DNA of 64,000 nucleotides from an uncultured bacterium. GTDB taxonomy: Bacteria; Actinomycetota; Coriobacteriia; Coriobacteriales; Eggerthellaceae. This document shows positions 16,647-24,739 of the stretch, piece by piece. Under the pieces are notes generated by a model, which saw only the letters and a list, made by a program, of their open reading frames with translations, searched no databases and was not told where the DNA came from. A program made the translations under genes and the position numbers. The number at the start of each line of letters is the position of its first letter. Within the stretch, counting starts at the first letter, position 1. Location of the stretch: NCBI GenBank assembly GCA_937890835.1, contig CALADF010000036.1, positions 1-64,000 on the forward strand, written 5' to 3'.

Positions 16647-18716
16647 CTAACCGGCGTTGCGGGCCTCCTCGTATTCCGCGATGAGCTTCTTCGTCACATC
16701 GTGCGGAGCCTCCTCGTAGCCTTCGAGCTCGAGCACATAGGAGCCCGAACCGCGCGTGAGGGAGCGAAGATCCTTGGTGTAGTTAATCACCTCGGCGTAA
16801 GGCACGCGCACCTTGATGATGGTCTCGCCCGCATCGTTGGAGTCGGTGCCGACGATGCGCCCGCGGCGCGTCGAGATATCGCCCATGATGGCGCCCGCGT
16901 ATTCTTCACCGACCGTGACGTCCATGGCGGCCATGGGCTCGAGAATGATCGGGTTCGCCTTCTCGCATGCCGCACGGAAGCCGATGCGCGCGGCGGTTTT
17001 GAAGGCCATCTCGTTCGAATCGACGGAGTGGTAGGAACCATCGTAGACCGCGCACTTGATATCGACCATGGGATACCCCGCCAGGAAGCCCTCCTTCATA
17101 GCATCCTGCACGCCCTTGTCAACTGCGGGGATGAGGCCGTTGGGGATCGCGCCGCCCTTGATCTCGTCGACGAACTCGTATCCGCCACCGGGATTCGGCT
17201 CGAGGCGCAACCAGCAATCGCCGAACTGCCCGGCGCCGCCCGTCTGCTTCTTGTGACGTCCCTGGGCCTCCGCCGTCTTGCGAATGGTCTCGCGATACGG
17301 CACGCGCACGGGAACGAGCTTCACCTCGACGCCCGTCTGCTCCTTCAAACGCGAAAGCAGCATGTCGACCTGCGTGTCGCCCATGGCGGTGAGGATAGTT
17401 TGATGCGTCTCCTCATCGCGCGTGAGATGCAGCGTCGGATCGGCTTCCGCAGCACGCGCCAAAAACGTGCCGAGCTTGTCCTCTTCCTTCTTGTTGACGG
17501 CTTCGATGGCAACCGGGTACTGCGGGGTGGGCAAATCAAGCGGCACGACGGAAATCTCGCCGGTTTGCGAGAGCGTGTCGCCCGAGCGGGTTTCGGCGAG
17601 CTTCGGCACGACGATGATGTCGCCCGCCTTCGCGCTTTTCACCTCCATGGGCTCTTTGCCCATCATAACCTGCAGCTTACCGAGACGCTCCTTCTTGCCC
17701 GTGCGGGAGTTGATCAGCTCGACGCCCGGCTCGAGCACGCCGGCAAGCACCTTGAGGAAGCTCAGACGGCCGACGAAGGGATCGGACGCCGTCTTGAACA
17801 CGAACGCGGCGGGGCGCTTGGACTCGTCGATCTTGATGGACTCGCCGTCCGCCATCTGGAAACGACCATGGCTGCGCGGATGCGGGAAGTACGTGCAGAT
17901 GTCCTCCATGAGACCCTGAACGCCCTGCATGATGATGGTCGACCCGACGAACACGGGGATGAACAGCTCCTGGGCGATCGCCTTGTCGAGAAGGGACTCG
18001 AGCTCCTCCTGCGTCAGCTGCTCCTCGCCGTCGAGATACTTCATCATGAGCTCGTCGTCAGCCTCGGCGACCAGATCGCACAGCTTATCGCGCGCCGCTT
18101 GAGCAGCTTCGGCGTATTCGGCGGGAATCTCGTCGACACGCTCATCGGCACTCGACGCCTCGTGGTAGCGGGCCTTCATGCGAATGACGTCGATGACGCC
18201 CTTGAAGTCGGCGTCGACGCCCATGGGAATGGTGACCGCGCCGAGACGCGAGCCGAAACGCGCATGAAGCGTCGCCATGGCGGCGTCGAAGTTCGCGTTC
18301 TCGCGATCGATATGATTGATGTAAACGGCTCGTGATAAGCGCATGTTCTCCGCCTCGCGCCACAGCTTGGTGGTCATAACCTGCGGCCCGGCAACGGCAT
18401 CGACCATGAACAGCGCCATTTCAGCAGCTTGCATGGTCGCGAGGGTATCGCCTATGAAGTCGGGATGGCCCGACGTGTCGAGAACGTTGATCTTGTAGTC
18501 TTTGTAGGGCACGGGGGCGATGGACGTGCTGATGGTGAACTTGCGTTTGATCTCCTCGGGATCGTAGTCGAGGTACGATTTCCCATCGTGGGTCGTTCCC
18601 ATGCGAGGAGTCTTGCCTGAGACGTAGAGCATCGCCTCGGCGAGCGAAGTCTTGCCGGCCCCGTCTTGGCCCACAAGCACAATGTTACGCACATGTTCGG
18701 TAGCAGGAGCTGCCAT
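16647..18716 (-). CDS. Elongation factor G-like GTPase (EF-G2 type)
   Basis: Translational GTPase of 689 residues with the full EF-G domain order: GTPase domain, domain II (TASDPFVGRLSFLKV), then domains III-V with YRETIRKTAEAQGRHKKQTGG in domain IV. The GTPase motifs deviate from canonical EF-G. G1 is GQDGAGKT (16-23) rather than GHIDAGKT, G3 is DTSGHPDF (80-87), and G4 is NHID (134-137), where NKxD is standard. This divergence is typical of the EF-G-like paralogues of Actinobacteria, whose role is unsettled. ATG at 18716 leaves the normal N-terminus; its ribosome-binding site is weak (GGTGG). It is transcribed divergently from the LuxR-type gene. Confidence 0.9.
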   Translation of the reverse strand: MAAPATEHVRNIVLVGQDGAGKTSLAEAMLYVSGKTPRMGTTHDGKSYLDYDPEEIKRKFTISTSIAPVPYKDYKINVLDTSGHPDFIGDTLATMQAAEMALFMVDAVAGPQVMTTKLWREAENMRLSRAVYINHIDRENANFDAAMATLHARFGSRLGAVTIPMGVDADFKGVIDVIRMKARYHEASSADERVDEIPAEYAEAAQAARDKLCDLVAEADDELMMKYLDGEEQLTQEELESLLDKAIAQELFIPVFVGSTIIMQGVQGLMEDICTYFPHPRSHGRFQMADGESIKIDESKRPAAFVFKTASDPFVGRLSFLKVLAGVLEPGVELINSRTGKKERLGKLQVMMGKEPMEVKSAKAGDIIVVPKLAETRSGDTLSQTGEISVVPLDLPTPQYPVAIEAVNKKEEDKLGTFLARAAEADPTLHLTRDEETHQTILTAMGDTQVDMLLSRLKEQTGVEVKLVPVRVPYRETIRKTAEAQGRHKKQTGGAGQFGDCWLRLEPNPGGGYEFVDEIKGGAIPNGLIPAVDKGVQDAMKEGFLAGYPMVDIKCAVYDGSYHSVDSNEMAFKTAARIGFRAACEKANPIILEPMAAMDVTVGEEYAGAIMGDISTRRGRIVGTDSNDAGETIIKVRVPYAEVINYTKDLRSLTRGSGSYVLELEGYEEAPHDVTKKLIAEYEEARNAG

Positions 18717-19247
18717 TTTGACCACCAACTTTCGTGTTTCGCGGTCGCGCCTCGTCCCATGCCAGGCACGATCCGCTCGAGCCTTAACACAAACAAACCA
18801 AGGTAGTGCACCGCCCGACCAGCGTGCGCCGGACGACTCCTTCAGTTTAGCGTAACTTCCTTCGCCGATAGCCCTTGATTTGACCTTGACTTTACACGTC
18901 GAATGGCCATACCGGGCGCATCCGCGCACGCTCGGTCGCCTGCGAGGTAGAGCGGAACCTCGCGCAGCCGGGCGCATCGTGCACGCGTGTTCAGAGGCGG
19001 AAGCCGCTCATGTGGCGACCATGCCGAGCGCACCACGAACCGGGCAACAGCGGCATACGGCACGCCGCGCCATCGCATGCGCCGCCCGCTCGCCTTCGCC
19101 GTGCTTTTCGCCCCTCTCCAAAGCCCAGCCCGGCGATAACATGGCACCCGCTCCCGAGAAGAACGCGAAGACGGCAAGGGCGATCCGATGCGTCAACGCC
19201 CGTGCGACGAGGTACCGCCGCCCTTGGCCGAGTGAAGGGAGAAACCC
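18717..19247. other. Divergent spacer between the EF-G-like and LuxR-type genes
   Basis: 531 bp with no credible gene. Minus-strand frames that cross into the LuxR-type gene are antisense shadows rich in Arg and Ser. Promoters for both genes must lie here, but no hexamer pair stands out. Confidence 0.5.
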
Positions 19248-20024
19248 ATGGGAAAAGCCACCTCGGGAACAAGCAACACGTCGACCGTCGAAGCACGACG
19301 GCGCATGTGGAAAACCGGCCTCGCCTGCACCGCCGAGGCGCTTTGCGCGGTGATGACGGGAGCCGTCGCCGGCGCGAGCATGCCGGCGACGCAGCTTCCG
19401 CCCGCATGCTCGGGGGCGCTTCTCTGCGCGACGATCGGCACAGGAGCCATGGCGGTGGCAGCGGCACGAGGCCCGAGACGCAGGAGTCCCGAAGCATCCG
19501 GCAACGCAGCGCCAGGCGAGAACGAGGACGGCGAAACGGCAAAGCCGGAAAGCGCGGGCAACAACCCGGACGAAGGCGCGGCAACAGAGCACGCATGGAG
19601 CGAGGGCAGCGCGCCGCGCAACACGAGATCACGTCTCGAGGCCGATTACGGCGACGTGCTCGCCCAATTGGAAAAGCTCATCGAAGAAGAGCTCGAGGAG
19701 GTCGGCATCGTAGACCTCGAACGCAGCGTTGCGCTGCGCATCATGCGCGGAGAGAGCTATCGGGAGATCTCCGAGCACATTTACTACTCCGAGAACGCGG
19801 TGAAATACCACGCGAAGCGCATATTCGAAAAAGCGCAGACGAGCTCACGCCATGAATTCGAAATGCTAGTGAGGAGGAACGTGGAGAAGCGCATCGGGCA
19901 GGTGAATGCAGCCGGGGAAACGATGCGCAAGCGAGCCGACGCGGCGGGAATCGCCGAGTCGCGAAGGACGGATCGGGGAAACGCCGACGCGGCGCCATCG
20001 GCAAACGGAGTCGAGGTTTCATAA
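19248..20024 (+). CDS. Membrane-anchored LuxR-type HTH regulator
   Basis: 258 residues. Two hydrophobic segments (about 23-43 and 55-74) are followed by a low-complexity linker rich in Gly, Glu, Asn and Pro, an acidic helix, and a LuxR/GerE-like helix-turn-helix (about 160-200). In it RIMRGESYREISEHIYYSENAVKYHAKRIF shows the spacing of the recognition helix and the following lysine/histidine pair. No receiver or sensor domain is present, so the two-helix membrane part is the likely input. Large sets of membrane-bound LuxR regulators are known in Eggerthellaceae; this one is smaller than the usual many-helix type. AAGGGAG precedes the ATG. The target is unknown. Confidence 0.75.
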   Translation: MGKATSGTSNTSTVEARRRMWKTGLACTAEALCAVMTGAVAGASMPATQLPPACSGALLCATIGTGAMAVAAARGPRRRSPEASGNAAPGENEDGETAKPESAGNNPDEGAATEHAWSEGSAPRNTRSRLEADYGDVLAQLEKLIEEELEEVGIVDLERSVALRIMRGESYREISEHIYYSENAVKYHAKRIFEKAQTSSRHEFEMLVRRNVEKRIGQVNAAGETMRKRADAAGIAESRRTDRGNADAAPSANGVEVS

Positions 20025-20110
20025 CCCGCGAAAAGGTCAAGCGGGCATTCGATGCGAACAGGCCGCATTCCGACTTCGCGGCTCTCGGACGGGCCTCTCG
20101 CGCCCGATTT

Positions 20111-20149
20111 CCAGCCCCCGCCCGTCCACGCTGAACGGACGGGGAGCTG
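20111..20149. terminator. Possible bidirectional terminator
   Basis: CCCGTCC and GGACGGG flank a 9-nt loop between the converging LuxR-type and deaminase genes. There is no clear U-run on either side. Confidence 0.35.
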
Positions 20150-20198
20150 CGAACAGACGTGCGAGGCGCGAAAGGTCGCCCCGCACGCAAGAGGCTCG

Positions 20199-21494
20199 CT
20201 ACAGCTCGCCGATGATGCGCTGCGTGCGCGAGACGACTTCCGCCTTGGCGCGCTCGACGTCGATGCCGGCCCACGCGCCGTCGCGGTAGATCACCTTGCC
20301 GTCGGACATGGTGAGCACGACGTCGGACCCATGCCCCGCGAACACCACGTTCACGGCGGCATCGGTCATAGGGCACCACGACGGTCCCGTGACGTCGAGC
20401 ACGCACAGATCGGCGCGCATGCCCTCGGCGACGAGACCGCAGTCCTCACGCCCCTGCGCCAACGCGCCGGTGCGTGTCGCAGCGGCGAGAACCTGCTTGG
20501 GAGACACGATGGCGGGATCGAGTTGAGCCCCCTTGTAGATAAGGCCCATGAGGTACATGTCCTGGAACATGTCGTGATTGTTGTTCGAGGCCATGCCGTC
20601 GGTTCCGATGCAGACGTTGACGCCCGCGTCGAGCATTTTCGCGATGGGAGCGAATCCGCTGCCGAGCTTCATGTTCGACGCGGGGTTCGCCGCGACGAAA
20701 GCGCCGCGGTCGCGCAAAATGGCGATGTCGTCGTCTTCGACCCACACGCAATGCGCCGCGATGACGGGAACATCGAACACGCCGATGCTCTCGAAGTACT
20801 GAACGGGCGTCATGCCGTTATGACGCTGCTTGCACTCCTCGTGCTCGCTTTTCGTCTCGGAGACATGAACGTGAATGGGCAGGCCCGCCTCCTTCGCAAC
20901 GGCGGCGAGGTCCGTGCAAGTCTGCTGGTTGGAGGTGTACTCGGCGTGGATGTTGTAGTCGACGCGAATACGCCCGTCGAGCGCCCCATGATACTCCTTG
21001 ACCAAACGCTCCATCTTCGAGCAGATGGCGTATTCGGAAAACGGCTTCGGCTCGAAGAACAGCTCGCTCTCGCAGACGTTCATTTTCATGCCCGCCTCGT
21101 CGACCGCGCGAACGCGCTCGTCGGTGTGATAGTACATGTCCGAGAAACCCACCACGCCGTAGCGCGCCATCTCCGCGCAGGCGAGAAGCGTCGCCCAATA
21201 ATTGTCCTCGGGGGTCATCTTCGCTTCGAAGGGCCACACCGAATCGTTCAGCCACGCCTGGAGCGGAAGATTTTCCGCGTAGCCACGCAAAAGCGTCATC
21301 GGCGCGTGGGCGTGGGCGTTGTACAACGCGGGCATGAGCAGCCTGCCCGCGCCGTCGTAAGCCTCGCCGTAGGAATCCGCGTCAGCAGGCGCGACATCGC
21401 CGATGTAATCGATGCGGCCATCGCGCACGCCGACCCACTTTCCGATGGCGAAGTCGAAGTTCTCGTCGAGAATGCCGATGTTTTCAAAAAGCAT
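20199..21494 (-). CDS. mtaD: Amidohydrolase, probable 5-methylthioadenosine/S-adenosylhomocysteine deaminase
   Basis: Zinc-dependent deaminase of the MtaD/SsnA/TrzN branch. Metal ligands are visible as NAHAHA (HxH), IHVHVSE, AAHCVW and GTDGMASNNNHDM. The 431-residue length fits. The probable role is converting MTA or SAH to their inosine forms for methionine and adenine salvage; guanine- or triazine-type substrates in the same branch cannot be excluded from sequence alone. GGAGGAAGC lies just before the ATG. It is monocistronic and converges on the LuxR-type gene. Confidence 0.82.
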   Translation of the reverse strand: MLFENIGILDENFDFAIGKWVGVRDGRIDYIGDVAPADADSYGEAYDGAGRLLMPALYNAHAHAPMTLLRGYAENLPLQAWLNDSVWPFEAKMTPEDNYWATLLACAEMARYGVVGFSDMYYHTDERVRAVDEAGMKMNVCESELFFEPKPFSEYAICSKMERLVKEYHGALDGRIRVDYNIHAEYTSNQQTCTDLAAVAKEAGLPIHVHVSETKSEHEECKQRHNGMTPVQYFESIGVFDVPVIAAHCVWVEDDDIAILRDRGAFVAANPASNMKLGSGFAPIAKMLDAGVNVCIGTDGMASNNNHDMFQDMYLMGLIYKGAQLDPAIVSPKQVLAAATRTGALAQGREDCGLVAEGMRADLCVLDVTGPSWCPMTDAAVNVVFAGHGSDVVLTMSDGKVIYRDGAWAGIDVERAKAEVVSRTQRIIGEL

Positions 21495-21548
21495 GCTTCC
21501 TCCGTCCGTCGTTTTGAAATCAAGTTATAGGATTTCGTCCAATAATTG

Positions 21549-22793
21549 CTAGCCGTTATTATAGCCGCGCGCCAAAAGCTCTGCGCGCCCAATGTTCTCG
21601 CCGGCGGCATCGCAGAACCCGTCGGCCGCATGACGAGGGTCTGCTGCGAAGCGATCGGCATCCTCCCGAGCGAGAACATACGTCTCGATATCCCGAAGCA
21701 CGCCGTCGGGCGTGCGCTCGCACGCGCGCAGGGTTCCCTCGTGGGAGAACCCGCATTTTTCGATAACGCGCTTTGACCGGGCGTTGAAGGAAAAATGCGT
21801 GCACGTGACAAGGGGCAGCCCGAGCTCCCCGAAGCCGTAATCGAGAACCGCTCTCGCGGCTTCGGTCATATAACCACGCCCCCATGCCCGCTTCGCCAAG
21901 GCGTACCCGAGCATAAGGCAATCGGCGTTCGAACGATGGGGGTCGGGGATGAGGCCGACCGAGCCGATGCACGGACCGTGGGACGGCGCCACGTCGGCGA
22001 GAACGCGGCTTTCGGAGCACCGAAAGCCCCCGACGCCAGGCGTTTCCGCGCGAGCGGGCGAGGAAGGCGAAGCCGTATCCTCCCCCAAGGGCGCACGCTT
22101 CTCGAACACGCCGAACACATGGGGGGCAGACGCGACTTGCTCGACGAAGAAACGCGCGTCCTCTAAGGTTCGGTGAGGATCCCACCCCGCATCGAAGCCG
22201 ATGTCGGGATCGGAGCAATAGGCGAACACGTCCTCGACATCGGCGGAGGTCAACGGGCGCAAAACCAACCGCGGCGTCTCGATCGCGTGGCAATCGGCGG
22301 ATGACGCGGCGAAAAGAGCAGGCGCGCTTCCCGGATGAAGCCGGAGCGTTTCCGCCACGCATGCGGAAACGACGCTCTCCCCCGTAACCCGAACGCCAGA
22401 TGAGAGGAACCGCCGAGCGGTCAACCCGAAGCCTTCCACGAGCTTGCCCGTAAACGTCCCATCGTAAACGGCGCCGCAACCGCAGGAGGGGCTCTTCTCC
22501 TTCAGGATGGCAAGCGAGCAGCCCTCCCGAAGCGCGCGCTCGACGCACGAAGACGCCCCGCGGATGAACGCATCGGTGTTGTCGACCCCTTCGCGATCGA
22601 CGACGCGCACGGCGCGATCGGCCGTCACGATCTCGTTCGGAAGGCGCGGGGTGGGCAAGCCGCCCGCGACCTCGGGACAGATCGAGACAACCTCGTGAGC
22701 CGAAAGCGCATCGATCACCGAAGGACAGGGCTTCGCCTTGCCGTCGTACCGGCACGGCTCACCGAGAAGACACGAGCTGACGGCGATTTTCAT
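21549..22793 (-). CDS. Fusion of TudS-like (DUF523) domain and GNAT acetyltransferase
   Basis: Residues 1 to about 150 form a DUF523/TudS domain. It starts SSCLLGEPCRYDG with cysteines at 8 and 13, then C39 in ICPE and SPSCGCG at 102-107. In characterised TudS three cysteines hold a [4Fe-4S] cluster that desulfurates 2-thiouracil. After a linker, residues from about 178 (ETPRLVLRPLTSADVEDVFAYC) to 385 form a GNAT fold like RimJ/RimL, with GYALAKRAWGRGYMTEA as the acetyl-CoA loop and an Ala/Ser/Pro-rich insert near 255-280. ATG at 22793 has AGGAG upstream; the frame opens to 22901. Substrate coupling between the halves is unknown. Confidence 0.82.
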   Translation of the reverse strand: MKIAVSSCLLGEPCRYDGKAKPCPSVIDALSAHEVVSICPEVAGGLPTPRLPNEIVTADRAVRVVDREGVDNTDAFIRGASSCVERALREGCSLAILKEKSPSCGCGAVYDGTFTGKLVEGFGLTARRFLSSGVRVTGESVVSACVAETLRLHPGSAPALFAASSADCHAIETPRLVLRPLTSADVEDVFAYCSDPDIGFDAGWDPHRTLEDARFFVEQVASAPHVFGVFEKRAPLGEDTASPSSPARAETPGVGGFRCSESRVLADVAPSHGPCIGSVGLIPDPHRSNADCLMLGYALAKRAWGRGYMTEAARAVLDYGFGELGLPLVTCTHFSFNARSKRVIEKCGFSHEGTLRACERTPDGVLRDIETYVLAREDADRFAADPRHAADGFCDAAGENIGRAELLARGYNNG

Positions 22794-22928
22794 GAAGATC
22801 TCCTGAACGATTCCGAAAACGTGAAAACCCCGACGGAACGGGCGCGGCAGAACGAACGCAGCGGCCCCGGCGATGCGTTCGAACGCCGCCAGCGGGCACA
22901 ACGCCCGAAGAGGGACACGCCCGCGTGA

Positions 22929-23567
22929 TTACCCCTGATCGGGGGCCAGATCGGGAAACTCGCGCAGCATGCGCTCGACCGGCAGCCCGATGATGGTGTC
23001 AAGCGAGCCGTCATAATGATCGACCAGCTGCGCGCCTGCGCCCTGGATGGCGTACGCGCCCGCCTTGTCGAATGACTCGCCGAGACGCAGGTAATCGGAA
23101 ATCTCCTCTTCGGTGAGGTCGCGGAAAGTCACGCGGCTCACGTCGTGGAACGTGCGAAACCCCAGCGAGATGTTCTCCACCTCGGGAGCAGCGACCATCC
23201 AAACCGACACCGCGGTGATGACCTCATGGGTCGAGCCCGACAGAGCGCGCAGCATGTGCTTGCCGTCGGAGAGACTGCGGGGTTTCCCGAAGATCTCGCC
23301 GTCTTTCACCACCATGGTATCGGCGCCGATGACGATGAGCATGCCCTGGTAGTCCTCGGCGAGCACCTCCTGGATAACCGCGCCCGCCTTGCGCTCGGCG
23401 AGCTTCTTGCACGCCTCGGCGGGCTCGGCGAGCTGGTCGGGCTCGAGCGTCTCGTCCACGGGGGTTTGGGGCGTGCGCACGGTGAAGGCCACGCCCGCCT
23501 TCTCGAGAAGCTCCCGACGGCGGGGGCTCGCGCTTGCAAGCACGACTTCGAATGCCTGTTCAGCCAT
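22929..23567 (-). CDS. maf: Maf-like nucleoside triphosphate pyrophosphatase
   Basis: Hydrolyses non-canonical or modified NTPs to monophosphates, a house-cleaning role in the cytosol. Family signatures are the N-terminal LASASPRRRELLEKAG, GADTMVV with the catalytic aspartate, and a C-terminal GAGAQLVDHYDGSLDTIIGLP. The product is 212 residues. The ATG follows the tilS stop with no gap (TAA-ATG), and its ribosome-binding sequence (AAGGACAGG) lies inside the tilS end, so the two are translationally coupled. Confidence 0.93.
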   Translation of the reverse strand: MAEQAFEVVLASASPRRRELLEKAGVAFTVRTPQTPVDETLEPDQLAEPAEACKKLAERKAGAVIQEVLAEDYQGMLIVIGADTMVVKDGEIFGKPRSLSDGKHMLRALSGSTHEVITAVSVWMVAAPEVENISLGFRTFHDVSRVTFRDLTEEEISDYLRLGESFDKAGAYAIQGAGAQLVDHYDGSLDTIIGLPVERMLREFPDLAPDQG

Positions 23568-24704
23568 TTACCTGTCCTTCTTCCTGCGCGCCCTGAAATA
23601 CGCCATGGGCTCGACGCGCACACCTTCCTTGTTGGCGCTGACCGCCAAATCACCCTGGATGTTCGTCACGTAACCGCTGAGGGGCGCTCCGCCGGCGAAG
23701 CCGTCGAGCACCGCCTCGACCGACGCCGCGTCGATGCGCGCCTCCACCCCGAGCATTCGCTGCAGCATGCGAAGAGCCACGCGCCGCTGAAGCGGTCGAG
23801 GACTGCGCGCAAGCTCGGGTAGAAGAACGAACCCCTCGGTCAGGTCGATCCCCCACCGCTCGTCTTCCTGCACCCAGCGAACGCACGCTTCGCAAAGCTG
23901 CTCGGCCATGTCGTCGAGCATGTCGTCCTCATCGGCGATGAGGTTCATCGACCTCACGAGCGACGTGGTCATCTTCTCGTCCCACGCGCGCGCTTTCGGG
24001 ACGATCTCGTGCCGGACGTAGGCGCGGAACCGGTCGGTATGCGCGTTGGTGGCGTCCTCGCGCCAAAGCTCGCCCTGGGCGTCGCACGCGACGGCGCCGC
24101 CCTCACGCTCCCTGCGCTTGATGAACGCGCGGAGGTCTTCACGCGAGAGATCCATGAGGGGGCGCACGATCTGCCCGTTGGCATAGCGCATCGAGCGGAA
24201 GCCGCCGGGACCGGTGCCCACGATGGAGCGCATGTAGAAGCTCTCGATGCGATCGTCGGCGGTATGCGCGGTGAAGATGCGACCCTCGGCGATGGGATAG
24301 GCCTCGTGGCGGCACATCGACTCGAGCGCCTCGTTAGCGGCGAGATAGCGCTCGCGTCGAGCGACGGCCTCAACGTTCTCACGCGTGCGCGCCACCTCGC
24401 CCGCGACGTCGATCTCGCACATGAACAGCGGAATCCCCAGCGCCTCGGCGAGCGTCGCGACGAACTGCGCGTCGTCGTCGGAATCCCGTCCACGCAGCTT
24501 GTGGTTCACGTGGAGCATCGCGAGCGCACCGAGCTCGCCTGCCGCCTGCAGCTCGGCGGCGGCGTAGGCGAGCGCCGTGGAATCCGATCCGCCCGACACC
24601 ATGAGAAGCACCGCGTTATCGACCCCGGCCAAAGCGCGATCGACCAGAGTGCGGCGCATGACCTCGATCACACGATCGCACGCGGCCTCTTCGTTACGAG
24701 TCAT
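23568..24704 (-). CDS. tilS: tRNA(Ile)-lysidine synthase
   Basis: Modifies C34 of the CAU-anticodon tRNA-Ile to lysidine using ATP and lysine. The PP-loop SGGSDSTALAY is near residue 37, followed by LHVNHKLRGRDSDDDAQFV, which separates TilS from TtcA-type proteins, and TAHTADDRIESFYMR. The 378-residue product includes a short C-terminal substrate-binding part. A near-perfect AAGGAGGT precedes the ATG. It forms an operon with maf; the upstream RlmCD-type gene ends 35 bp away on the same strand. Confidence 0.93.
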   Translation of the reverse strand: MTRNEEAACDRVIEVMRRTLVDRALAGVDNAVLLMVSGGSDSTALAYAAAELQAAGELGALAMLHVNHKLRGRDSDDDAQFVATLAEALGIPLFMCEIDVAGEVARTRENVEAVARRERYLAANEALESMCRHEAYPIAEGRIFTAHTADDRIESFYMRSIVGTGPGGFRSMRYANGQIVRPLMDLSREDLRAFIKRREREGGAVACDAQGELWREDATNAHTDRFRAYVRHEIVPKARAWDEKMTTSLVRSMNLIADEDDMLDDMAEQLCEACVRWVQEDERWGIDLTEGFVLLPELARSPRPLQRRVALRMLQRMLGVEARIDAASVEAVLDGFAGGAPLSGYVTNIQGDLAVSANKEGVRVEPMAYFRARRKKDR

Positions 24705-24739
24705 GTCAAAACCTCCTTGAAACCCCCGACTGCATCACA

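Noticed and set aside
18991..19632. 213-codon minus frame opposite the LuxR-type gene
   Set aside because: Arg/Ser/Pro-rich shadow; the plus-strand product has a clear helix-turn-helix and membrane segments.
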